A stretch of DNA of 15,245 nt, from the NCBI GenBank assembly GCA_964452095.1, contig CAYVKX010000051.1, positions 1 to 15,245 of the forward strand. Reading direction: 5' to 3'. Of the stretch, positions 7,293 through 13,840 are shown one piece after another; within the stretch, counting starts at the first letter, position 1; each line of letters begins with the position of its first letter. The translations under genes were made by a program, and so were the position numbers. The stretch comes from DUAL01 sp964452095. Its GTDB lineage: Bacteria > Bacteroidota > Bacteroidia > Flavobacteriales > BACL11. The notes under the pieces were generated by a model. It had not been told where the DNA came from. It was given only the letters and a program-made list of their open reading frames with translations, and did no database searches.

Positions 7293-8102
7293 AAAAGCAA
7301 TACTTACCTCTATTGCTTCCTGCAAATGAGTGGGGAATTCTTCTAAATCATAAGGATGGAATCCACCCAAAACATGATTTGCACCTTTAATAATATGAAC
7401 CTCAGCAGTAGGATTCCATTTTTTTAAGTTTTCTGCTTCCAATATTTTAACTGTTGGATCATCACTTCCATGTACAATAAGTTGTGGAATATGTAATTTT
7501 TGTATCGCTTTTTGGATATCAATTCTATCTTTATTTTCCTTGCAATTCTCATAAAACTGATAATACATTGGCATATTTTGTTTGGTTCTGCTATTATAGG
7601 CAAAAGCCACTCCCTTTTCTTTCCAAACAGCAACTTTCTCTTCAGGCATTCTGCTGGTAAAATCAGAGGGAGAAGCCCAAGAAATTACTTTCTTTATTCT
7701 ACTATCTTCAGCCGTTTTTAGCATAGAAATCCCTCCGCCTCTACTATGCCCAAAAAGAAAAATTTCAGCATCAGGAAAATGCTGTTCTACCCAATCTAAA
7801 ACCAAACCCAAATCATCTAATTCTTTACAGAAATTATTATTACCGAATGCCTGCAAATCGGCAAAATCAATAGGGCTATCAACAGTGGTTCCGTTATGTG
7901 AAAAGTTGAATTTTACGAAAGTAAAATCATTCTCAGTAAATGCTTCTGCTACTTTATTAAACGGTCCCCAATCCTTAAAACCCTTATATCCGTGAGAAAA
8001 AACTACAACTTTTTTTTGCTTACTATTTTCAGTAGAAGTTACATCAATTAGTATGGGCTTATTGGCACTACCTTTAATTGAACAACAATCTTTCTTTATC
8101 AT
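7281..8102 (-). CDS. Alpha/beta hydrolase family protein (serine esterase/peptidase-like)
   Basis: This 273-residue cytosolic protein has the full set expected of an alpha/beta hydrolase. The oxyanion-hole strand and loop is VVFSHGYKGFKDW (33-45). The nucleophile elbow GHSRGGG (118-124) gives Ser120, the acid is probably Asp215 in HGSDDP (211-216), and His243 lies in GANHVLGG (240-247). The HGxxG segment and the size resemble dienelactone-hydrolase or S9-like esterases, and the substrate cannot be told. No signal peptide is present. The start at 8102 overlaps the YceI stop by four bases (ATGA on the minus strand), so the pair is likely translationally coupled. The 3' end runs 12 bases into the convergent tsaD. 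Confidence 0.88.
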   Translation of the reverse strand: MIKKDCCSIKGSANKPILIDVTSTENSKQKKVVVFSHGYKGFKDWGPFNKVAEAFTENDFTFVKFNFSHNGTTVDSPIDFADLQAFGNNNFCKELDDLGLVLDWVEQHFPDAEIFLFGHSRGGGISMLKTAEDSRIKKVISWASPSDFTSRMPEEKVAVWKEKGVAFAYNSRTKQNMPMYYQFYENCKENKDRIDIQKAIQKLHIPQLIVHGSDDPTVKILEAENLKKWNPTAEVHIIKGANHVLGGFHPYDLEEFPTHLQEAIEVSIAFLEK

Positions 8103-8695
8103 TTTTCCACCGACAAAAGAGAAATGTCAAATTCTATTTCATCTAAGATTAATTTATCTTCTAAGTCTTTAAAGAAATTTCCAGAATTATACTTTACATC
8201 CCATTTAGTTCGGTCAATTTTAATTTTAGCAATAGCGAAAAAATTAAGTCCGTTTACATTTACTTCAGCATCAAAGTTGATAGAACGAGTGGTTCCTTTA
8301 ATAGTTAAATCAGCCGTAACTGCATAATTATTTCCTTCCCCTTTTACAGCATTAGTAATCGTAATTGTAGCTAAAGGAAATTCTTCTACATTAAAGAAAT
8401 CATTTGATTTCAAATGCCCTTCTAACATTCCTTTGTACTTTTCTGATTCAATATCAGTATTTGCTAATGAGCTCATATCAATACTGATTTGACCTCCAAC
8501 TAAAGTTCCATGTTTAATCATCAAAACGCCCTTTTGGATATTTACAGTACCCTCATGCGACTCGGCAATTTTAGATCCAATCCATTTGATACTTGATTTT
8601 TCAGCATCCACTTGAATGTGATCAGTATGCGGTTTTGTAGCCATTGCAAAAAGAGTGATTACACTCAATATTGCAGATAAAAATATTTTCTTCAT
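8099..8695 (-). CDS. YceI family lipocalin-like secreted protein
   Basis: This 198-residue protein has a Sec signal peptide (MKKIFLSAILSVITLFAMA, cleavage near residue 19-20) and a YceI domain over about 26-195. Signature blocks are the S35-x-KWIGSK start strand (35-42), YKGMLEGHLKSNDFFNVEEFP (87-107), LTIKGTTRSI (130-139) and DRTKWDVKYNSGNFF (161-175). YceI proteins form an extended beta-barrel that binds isoprenoid-type lipids such as polyprenyl chains in the periplasm. The physiological role is mostly unknown. The gene leads a two-gene unit with the alpha/beta hydrolase downstream. Its length and domain are complete. Confidence 0.93.
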   Translation of the reverse strand: MKKIFLSAILSVITLFAMATKPHTDHIQVDAEKSSIKWIGSKIAESHEGTVNIQKGVLMIKHGTLVGGQISIDMSSLANTDIESEKYKGMLEGHLKSNDFFNVEEFPLATITITNAVKGEGNNYAVTADLTIKGTTRSINFDAEVNVNGLNFFAIAKIKIDRTKWDVKYNSGNFFKDLEDKLILDEIEFDISLLSVEK

Positions 8696-8717
8696 AATTA
8701 TCGTTTTTAAGTTTCAA

Positions 8718-8725
8718 CAAAAATA
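8718..8725 (-). promoter_or_regulatory. Candidate -7 promoter element for the YceI-hydrolase pair
   Basis: The minus strand reads TATTTTTG, matching TAnnTTTG, 22 bases upstream of the YceI start in the 58-base divergent gap. No TTG -33 element is found at the preferred distance, so this is weak support. Confidence 0.35.
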
Positions 8726-8753
8726 CATATTTTTACAGAAATAAACTTTTAAA

Positions 8754-9185
8754 ATGGTTGAGATAAAAAAATTCACTTTTGAGAATGAAAAACTAATGAA
8801 AATGGCTCATGCTATTAGGTATGAGGTTTTTGTAATAGGACAAAATTGCCCAGAAGAATTAGAGTGGGAATTTGAAGAAGAATCCACTCATTTTTTACTT
8901 TTAGTAGATGAAAGAGCCAAAGCAACTGCTCGCCACAGAAAAACACAAAACGGTTACAAATTAGAACGATTTGCTGTATTAAGCTCTGAAAGAGGGAAAG
9001 GTTTAGGGCATTTAATATTAAAAGAAATTCTTTCTGATTTATCAGATTTTAAAGGCATGATTTATATGCACGCACAAGTGCAAGTATTGCCTTTTTATGA
9101 AAAATTAGGGTTTAAAAAAGACGGAAAAGAATTTGAAGAGGCAGGAATTATGCACTACAAAATGGTGTTAAATAATAAGGGCTGA
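8754..9185 (+). CDS. GNAT family N-acetyltransferase
   Basis: This 143-residue single-domain protein has the GCN5-related acetyltransferase layout. An N-terminal strand and helix (AIRYEVFVIGQNC, 20-32) is followed by a beta strand (FLLLVDE, 47-53) and the central strand LERFAVL (70-76). That leads into the acetyl-CoA pyrophosphate loop R80-G-K-G-L-G85. The last block is HAQVQVLPFYEKLGF (106-120) followed by a beta bulge and strand. The N-terminal half resembles ElaA/YjcF-type GNATs, and the substrate is unknown. The gene is divergent from yceI. Its TGA stop (9183-9185) directly abuts the stop of the convergent ilvE gene. Confidence 0.9.
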   Translation: MVEIKKFTFENEKLMKMAHAIRYEVFVIGQNCPEELEWEFEEESTHFLLLVDERAKATARHRKTQNGYKLERFAVLSSERGKGLGHLILKEILSDLSDFKGMIYMHAQVQVLPFYEKLGFKKDGKEFEEAGIMHYKMVLNNKG

Positions 9186-10253
9186 TTACTGACTACTGGT
9201 TACCGAACCCTCTACCACCTTTGTCCATCCATGCTTATCTTCAATATTTCCATGCTGAATTCCTACAATAGTTTCCTTTAGTTTTTTGGCATAACTATTT
9301 TCTTGCTTTGGTAACTGCATCTTAAAATCGCCCTGAGTAATAGAACCAATAAATATAACCGAAACAGCCGTTCCAGTTCCAAACGCTTCTTTCAACCCTC
9401 CATTTTTGTGTGCCTCCTTTAATTCTTTTATACTGATTTGTCTTTCCTGTACTTCAATCCCCATATCAACAGCTATTTGCAATATGCTATCTCTAGTAAT
9501 TCCGCCCAAAATAGTATCGCTCAAATTGGGAGTAATTAGTTTATCATCAATTCGAATCCAGATATTCATGGTGCCAGCTTCTTCCAAATATTCATGGTTT
9601 TCGGCATCAGTCCAAATAATCTGGCTAAAACCCTTTTCTCTTGCCAATTTTGTAGGATAAAATGAAGCCGCATAATTCCCAGCTGCTTTTACATTTCCCG
9701 TTCCTCCTTTGGCTGCACGAGTAAAATCTTCTTCAATTAACACATGCATATCGCCTTCATAGTAAGTGGTGGTTGGCGAGCAAATAATCATAAAAGTATA
9801 TTCATCAGAAATGGTAGCTTTTATACACTGTCCAGAAGCAAAAATAAAAGGACGAATATAAAGGGAAAAATTATCTCCCTCCCTTACCCAATCGGCATCC
9901 AAACTTAAAAGTTCGTGTAATCCTTTCGTGAAGATTTCTTTTGGAACTTCCGGGATACAAATCCTTTTTGCTGATTTATTCAGTCGGTTAAAATTATCTT
10001 CTGCACGAAAAGTAAGCACCCTTCCATCTTTAGTTTTAAAAACCTTCATTCCTTCAAAAACCGATTGTCCGTAATGCACAGCTTGCATTCCTGGAAACAT
10101 TGAGATAGGACCATAGGGTTTTATTTCTACATCTCCCCACTTTCCATCTTTATATTTGCATACAAGCATATGGTCGGAAAAAGTAGCTCCAAATTTCAGA
10201 TTATTGAAATCTACATTTTGAATATTTGATTGAGTAATTTTGGTAATTTTCAT
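9186..10253 (-). CDS. ilvE: Branched-chain amino acid aminotransferase (class IV, type II)
   Basis: This PLP enzyme interconverts leucine, isoleucine and valine with their 2-oxo acids using 2-oxoglutarate/glutamate. At 355 residues it fits the type II BCAT length. Visible motifs are YGQSVFEGMK (61-70), LYIRPFIFASG (131-141), the PLP-lysine segment GGTGNVKAAGNYAAS (183-197) with K189 as the Schiff-base lysine, EYLEEAGTMNIW (221-232), LGGITRDSIL (249-258) and FGTGTAVSV (291-299). The start is the ATG at the complement of 10251-10253, giving MKITKITQSN. The promoter-like -7 element at 10282-10289 lies directly after the terminator of the upstream gene, so the gene is likely transcribed alone. 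The stop codon abuts the stop of the GNAT gene. Confidence 0.96.
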   Translation of the reverse strand: MKITKITQSNIQNVDFNNLKFGATFSDHMLVCKYKDGKWGDVEIKPYGPISMFPGMQAVHYGQSVFEGMKVFKTKDGRVLTFRAEDNFNRLNKSAKRICIPEVPKEIFTKGLHELLSLDADWVREGDNFSLYIRPFIFASGQCIKATISDEYTFMIICSPTTTYYEGDMHVLIEEDFTRAAKGGTGNVKAAGNYAASFYPTKLAREKGFSQIIWTDAENHEYLEEAGTMNIWIRIDDKLITPNLSDTILGGITRDSILQIAVDMGIEVQERQISIKELKEAHKNGGLKEAFGTGTAVSVIFIGSITQGDFKMQLPKQENSYAKKLKETIVGIQHGNIEDKHGWTKVVEGSVTSSQ

Positions 10254-10281
10254 GCGTAATGTTACTTGAATTTTGAGAGTA

Positions 10282-10289
10282 CAAATCTA
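10282..10289 (-). promoter_or_regulatory. Candidate -7 promoter element for ilvE
   Basis: The minus strand reads TAGATTTG, matching TAnnTTTG, 28 bases upstream of the ilvE start. The nearest TTTG upstream (10308-10305) is only 15 bases away, shorter than the usual 17-23, so the -33 element is uncertain. The element starts two bases after the T-tract of the preceding terminator. Confidence 0.45.
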
Positions 10290-10291
10290 AT

Positions 10292-10320
10292 AAAAAAAGG
10301 GGAGCAAATTGCCCCCCTTT
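10292..10320 (-). terminator. Rho-independent terminator of the T9SS-protein gene
   Basis: On the minus strand AAAGGGG pairs with CCCCTTT (7 bp). After one C/A mismatch (plus 10313/10303) a further GCA/TGC stem closes a three-base loop, and the run ends in seven T residues (complement of 10292-10298). It lies 43 bases beyond the stop of the T9SS gene. In the plus direction the hairpin is followed by CCCC rather than T, so it works for minus-strand transcripts only. Confidence 0.88.
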
Positions 10321-10362
10321 CCCCAAAACATGTAAACTGAGTTTAGTTCAATCGTTTTCAGA

Positions 10363-11799
10363 TTACTTAACCACAACTAAGCGTTCAGTGTTGAGTATAT
10401 TTCCATTATTATCTTTAACAGAAATTAAATACTGTCCACTATTTAAATCAATATTCTTAAGAATTAGATGCTTACCTGCTGAGAAATTCATTTCACCAGA
10501 TTGATAAACTTTCACTCCTAAAATATTGTATATATCCATTGAAACAACAGCTCCTTTCTCCAAAGATACTGGAACATGCAATAAAGCATTTCCTACAATT
10601 GGATTAGGGAAGATGTTCTCAAAAGTAATACTATTATTAACTTCAATTCCTGTAGTTGAAGAAACTTCAAACTGAATGGTTTCATCAAAATAAAACATTT
10701 GATCGCTTACTCTAAATACTGCCAAATAAGGAGCAGTTCTTACTGCACTTACATCAGGAGTCCAAGAAAGAGTTCCTTCAATTTCGTTACCATTTCCTGT
10801 TGGAACTACATTCAATGTAGCAGGAGCAGTAGTCAAATCAAATGGCTCACCAAATCCAGACATATTTACTACATCAAGCACATCAGCATCAGAAGCTAAA
10901 AGGTGTAATTGGAAATTTTGTGAAGGACTTAAAACAATATAAGGATAACCACCAGAATTTGTTGGTACCGATTGCATATTAGAAATTTGAGGCATTGCAT
11001 TAGAAGTGTCAGGTATAACAATAAATTGCATATCTCTTCTCATTGAGCCAATTGAAACACCATTTCTAAATTCTTCAACTATAAAAGATGCAACAAAGTT
11101 GCCTACCATATTTGCACTCCAAGTAAGCGCTCCTGTAATAGAATCTAAAGAAAATACAGCAGCAGAATCAGAATAAGCCGAATCAGAAAGGAATTCATAT
11201 CCATTTACTGTACCATTATCATCAAGGGGAACAGCTAAGTGCCAAGCTAGAGAATCTCCATCCGGATCAAACGGTAGTGGATTGTATTGCCATAGCGTAT
11301 GAGCAGGCAAATAAGCAACAGGAGGAGTAGTGTAAGAAGCGGAAGAGTTTGGATTCAAACTATCAACCTGTAGAAAAGTAGATAATTTCATACTTTCACT
11401 TAGTGGGTTAGACATATTGATAATTGCTCCATTTCTACAACAAGCATCCCAGCTAATAGCAAAATAACCATCTCCTGGCATTGTAATGGTATCTATAAAG
11501 GTATAAACCTCCACACCATATACTGAAACTACTGAAGGCATTAAACCGCCAGAAGTTGTATCATAATTTACTGTTGAATCAAATACATAAGTCCATGCAC
11601 CACTAGTATCTTGCTCAAAAATAGTAAATGTAGCTGAGAGTTGCATTGGAATACCGATCGTGTCTCTGTAAGCAGTAAATTCGATTTGATAATCGTAACC
11701 ACCAATATTAGTAGCTACAATTTGCCCACCCATTAGGTGAGTTGCGTAAGTAGTAACAGCCATTGCTGAAACAATTACGAATGTCATTAGTTTTTTCAT
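10363..11799 (-). CDS. Secreted protein with T9SS type A C-terminal sorting domain
   Basis: This 478-residue surface or secreted protein has a Sec signal peptide (MKKLMTFVIVSAMAVTTYA, cleavage near residue 19). The mature start, THLMGGQI, matches the N-terminal module common in large Bacteroidota adhesin and gliding-associated proteins. That module's second hallmark, DACCRNGAIINMSNP, is present at about 142-156. Two beta-sandwich or cadherin/Ig-like stretches follow, with FDPDGDSLAWHL (about 182) and a SITGALTWSANMVG block (about 225) typical of putative Ig repeats. A second such unit lies around residues 295-360. The last ~85 residues are the sorting domain: ENIFPNPIVGNALLHV, then IYNILGVKVYQ, then LNSGQYLISV and the terminal LVVVK. 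T9SS type A domains direct export through the outer membrane and are normally cleaved with attachment to A-LPS. No enzymatic domain is seen. The protein is short for this adhesin-like group, and its ligand is unknown. Confidence 0.9.
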   Translation of the reverse strand: MKKLMTFVIVSAMAVTTYATHLMGGQIVATNIGGYDYQIEFTAYRDTIGIPMQLSATFTIFEQDTSGAWTYVFDSTVNYDTTSGGLMPSVVSVYGVEVYTFIDTITMPGDGYFAISWDACCRNGAIINMSNPLSESMKLSTFLQVDSLNPNSSASYTTPPVAYLPAHTLWQYNPLPFDPDGDSLAWHLAVPLDDNGTVNGYEFLSDSAYSDSAAVFSLDSITGALTWSANMVGNFVASFIVEEFRNGVSIGSMRRDMQFIVIPDTSNAMPQISNMQSVPTNSGGYPYIVLSPSQNFQLHLLASDADVLDVVNMSGFGEPFDLTTAPATLNVVPTGNGNEIEGTLSWTPDVSAVRTAPYLAVFRVSDQMFYFDETIQFEVSSTTGIEVNNSITFENIFPNPIVGNALLHVPVSLEKGAVVSMDIYNILGVKVYQSGEMNFSAGKHLILKNIDLNSGQYLISVKDNNGNILNTERLVVVK

Positions 11800-11848
11800 G
11801 ATTTTAAAATTTAATTGGTTAATAATTCTTTTGTTTTAAATTGTACGG

Positions 11849-11879
11849 CAAATTTGAACATAAAATACACTCTCCACAA
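11849..11879 (-). promoter_or_regulatory. Candidate promoter for the T9SS-protein gene
   Basis: The minus strand has TTG (11879-11877), 20 bases of spacer, then CAAATTTG (11856-11849). The latter matches the TAnnTTTG -7 consensus at five of six fixed positions. This would give a leader of about 40-45 bases before the start at 11799. It is the best candidate in the interval, but the first -7 base deviates. Confidence 0.35.
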
Positions 11880-11976
11880 TAAAAAACAAGAAAAATGTAT
11901 TTTTATCTTATTTGTTCAAACTAAATTTATTCAATTTATTACTTGGTAAATATAGTTGTTTAATTATTATTTTGCA

Positions 11977-11996
11977 ACACCCCATATTTTTGGTGT
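11977..11996. repeat. Short inverted repeat ACACC-N10-GGTGT overlapping a promoter
   Basis: A perfect 5-bp inverted repeat with a 10-base spacer (ACACC at 11977-11981, GGTGT at 11992-11996) covers the TTTG used as -33 element of the downstream lipoprotein gene. The position would suit an operator. The arms are short enough to arise by chance in this length of sequence, so a regulatory role is only suggested. Confidence 0.3.
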
Positions 11997-12022
11997 AAAA
12001 TTCAATTTTTAGTATATATTTG
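11989..12022 (+). promoter_or_regulatory. Promoter of the DUF4920-haem lipoprotein-mnmD unit
   Basis: TTTG at 11989-11992 and an exact TAnnTTTG match (TATATTTG, 12015-12022) are separated by 22 bases, within the 17-23 range known for Bacteroidota housekeeping promoters. The start codon is 31 bases after the -7 element, leaving a leader of roughly 25 bases that is A/T-rich and lacks a Shine-Dalgarno sequence. This is the best-formed promoter in the window. Confidence 0.65.
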
Positions 12023-12053
12023 CAGCTCTAAAAATACAAAAAATTAAATTAAA

Positions 12054-12539
12054 ATGAAGAAAATTGTCTTATTAAGTGTTGTTTTGTTTGCCTTTGCGTG
12101 CAATAACAACCAAAAAACAGAAGAAGTTAAAGAACAAGAAGTAACAATCCAAAAATTTGGTGATGAAAACATTACTGGGGAAGGAGTGATTTCAGGAGAA
12201 GAATTGATGGCTATACTTTCTCATGAGGACTCCGCACAAGTAAAAGTGGAAGGCACAATTAATGCAGTATGCCAAAAGAAAGGTTGTTGGATGGAGGTTG
12301 ATTTAGATGAAAACAATCAAATGTTAGTTAGATTTTTAGATTACGGATTTTTTATGCCACTTGATGCTGCAGGAACTACAGCAATCATTGAAGGTGTTGC
12401 AAAAGTAGATACACTTTCAGTTGCTTGGTTAAAACATCAATTAGAGGATGCTGAAGCTACCCAAGAAGAAATTGATGCAATTACTGAACCTGAAATTTCT
12501 TACAGTATTGAAGAAGCAACAGGAGTAATATTAAAGTAA
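12054..12539 (+). CDS. DUF4920 domain lipoprotein
   Basis: This 161-residue protein has a lipoprotein signal (MKKIVLLSVVLFAFAC, lipid-attachment Cys16) and an acidic linker (about 19-35). A compact domain matching DUF4920 follows. It starts at KFGDENI (34-40) and has the conserved CQKKGCWM block (73-80, with C73 and C78) and RFLDYGFFMPLDAAG (93-107). An acidic C-terminal helix (128-145) and a final strand complete it. The DUF4920 function is unknown. The two cysteines plus Trp and Met could be a disulfide or a metal site, which is inference. The gene leads the plus-strand unit with a haem-motif lipoprotein one base downstream. The signal and Asn residues after Cys16 suggest anchoring in a Bacteroidota envelope membrane. 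Confidence 0.87.
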   Translation: MKKIVLLSVVLFAFACNNNQKTEEVKEQEVTIQKFGDENITGEGVISGEELMAILSHEDSAQVKVEGTINAVCQKKGCWMEVDLDENNQMLVRFLDYGFFMPLDAAGTTAIIEGVAKVDTLSVAWLKHQLEDAEATQEEIDAITEPEISYSIEEATGVILK

Positions 12540-12540
12540 T

Positions 12541-12969
12541 ATGAAGTTAAGTTTAAAAATATTAGGAGGATGCATTATTGCATCCTCTTTTTTTTCTTGC
12601 TCAAGCGAGCAAAAAGAAAGTAAGCAGTCTACAAATTTTCCAAATAAAGATAGTGAGTTGGCTTTACTCATGAGAGAATTAGTAGCTAATACTGAACAAA
12701 TAAAAGCTCAAATAATTAACAATGAAGAAATTGAGTTCTTTTTAAAGTTTGAAGAATTGCATACCTCTAATCCTACTGATGCTAATGTAAGAGATGATGG
12801 TAGATTCACATCTTTTGCTGATAATTATATTTACTCGGTAAAGGAATTAATAAATTCCAATGAAGATAAAACAGGACTTTACAATAATATGATACAAGCA
12901 TGTGTCAATTGCCATCAACAAATTTGCCCAGGGCCAGTAAAAAGAATTAAAAAATTACACATTAGGTAA
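12541..12969 (+). CDS. Lipoprotein with a C-terminal CxxCH haem-c motif (class II cytochrome c-like)
   Basis: This 142-residue protein has a lipoprotein signal (MKLSLKILGGCIIASSFFSC, Cys20 as lipidation site) and a Ser/Lys-rich linker. A mostly helical domain ends in C121-V-N-C124-H125, the covalent haem c attachment motif. A single haem site near the C-terminus, placed on the last helix, is the arrangement of class II cytochromes such as c' and c556. LLMRELV at 42-48 on the first helix contains Met44, where a c556-type protein would carry its axial Met. The class assignment and the axial ligand are inference. It begins one base after the DUF4920 stop and ends immediately before the mnmD ATG, so all three genes are probably co-transcribed. 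The start is fixed by the signal peptide. Confidence 0.8.
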   Translation: MKLSLKILGGCIIASSFFSCSSEQKESKQSTNFPNKDSELALLMRELVANTEQIKAQIINNEEIEFFLKFEELHTSNPTDANVRDDGRFTSFADNYIYSVKELINSNEDKTGLYNNMIQACVNCHQQICPGPVKRIKKLHIR

Positions 12970-13644
12970 ATGAGTAATAAAATTGTTATTACGAATGATG
13001 GGTCTCATTCTATTTTCAATCCAGAAATAAACGAAACTTATCACTCAAAACATGGTGCAATAGTTGAAGCCGAACATGTCTTTATTAAAAATGGTTTTTC
13101 ATCTTCAGATAAAAAAGAATTAAATATTCTGGAAATTGGGTTTGGAACAGGATTAAATGCACTTTTAACTTCTCAAAAAGCAGTACAAAAAAAGATTAAG
13201 GTAAATTACTATTCTATGGAATTATACCCTGTTCCAAAAGAGAGTTACACCAAACTTAATTTCACTGATTTAATTGGACTTGAGAAAGAATCACTTTTAA
13301 GTTTACATGAAATACCTTGGGAAAAAGAATGTAAGATACATGAATTCTTTACTTTAACAAAAAGCAAAAGCAATTTAGAAAATTACACTTCAAACACCAA
13401 ATTTGATATTATATATTTTGATGCTTTTTCTCCTGAAAAGCAGCCAGAACTTTGGACAGACATCATCTTTAGAAAAATGCATGATTTCTTGAAAGAAGAT
13501 GGGTTTTTAGTAACTTACTGTGCTAAAGGAGTTGTAAAACGAACTATGAAAGCGGTTGGCTTTAAAGTAATTGCTTTAGATGGACCTCCAGGAAAAAGAC
13601 AAATGACAAGAGCTGATAAGAATACTACTTCTTCTCAAAAATAG
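12970..13644 (+). CDS. mnmD: tRNA (mnm5s2U34) methyltransferase MnmD
   Basis: MnmD uses S-adenosylmethionine to convert nm5(s2)U34 to mnm5(s2)U34 in the wobble position of tRNAs. It corresponds to the N-terminal half of E. coli MnmC without the FAD oxidase half. The 224 residues fit stand-alone MnmD. Motifs are DGSHSIFNPEINETYHSKHGA (about 10-30), the SAM-binding ILEIGFGTGLNALL (53-66), FDAFSPEKQPELW (150-162), GFLVTYCAKGVVKRTMKAVGF (178-198) and the C-terminal GPPGKRQMTRA (205-215). Without the oxidase domain, the nm5 intermediate must come from the MnmEG ammonium route or another enzyme (family knowledge). The last 20 bases overlap the convergent small membrane protein gene. Confidence 0.94.
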   Translation: MSNKIVITNDGSHSIFNPEINETYHSKHGAIVEAEHVFIKNGFSSSDKKELNILEIGFGTGLNALLTSQKAVQKKIKVNYYSMELYPVPKESYTKLNFTDLIGLEKESLLSLHEIPWEKECKIHEFFTLTKSKSNLENYTSNTKFDIIYFDAFSPEKQPELWTDIIFRKMHDFLKEDGFLVTYCAKGVVKRTMKAVGFKVIALDGPPGKRQMTRADKNTTSSQK

Positions 13645-13840
13645 CATTTAATATAAGTCCGAAACCTTTATATGCAAAAAAGAAAATTGCAGGAATTAGT
13701 AGCAAGCCAATAATAATCATAGTATAACTTCCAAAACGCATATTATTAAAACCTGCATATAGGCTCATTGCAGAAAGCATAATACTTAAGGAAACCCCTG
13801 AAAGCCACATCCCTCCTTTTATAAGTTTTTCTTTATCCAT
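13625..13840 (-). CDS. Small two-helix membrane protein, DUF6095-like
   Basis: This 71-residue protein has two predicted membrane helices (about 10-30 and 39-60), a charged MDKEKLIKGG start and an IFEKK end. The size, topology and position right behind murQ fit the DUF6095 family of small Bacteroidota membrane proteins, but I recall this family only from general similarity. No function is known. The start overlaps the murQ end by eight bases, which supports the gene being real and translationally coupled. Its 3' end overlaps the convergent mnmD by 20 bases. Confidence 0.72.
   Translation of the reverse strand: MDKEKLIKGGMWLSGVSLSIMLSAMSLYAGFNNMRFGSYTMIIIGLLLIPAIFFFAYKGFGLILNAIFEKK

Noticed and set aside
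12570..12600. Self-complementary stretch around gaggatgcattattgcatcc as a possible attenuator or terminator
   Set aside because: A GGATGCA/TGCATCC hairpin followed by T-rich sequence is present, but it lies inside the signal-peptide codons of the haem-lipoprotein, where an intrinsic terminator would block the gene itself. It may reduce downstream expression, but sequence alone does not show that it does.
12970..13644. MnmD as a truncated (broken) MnmC
   Set aside because: The frame is complete, ends in the family C-terminal motif, and stand-alone MnmD is the normal form in many bacteria; no remnant of the FAD oxidase half follows.
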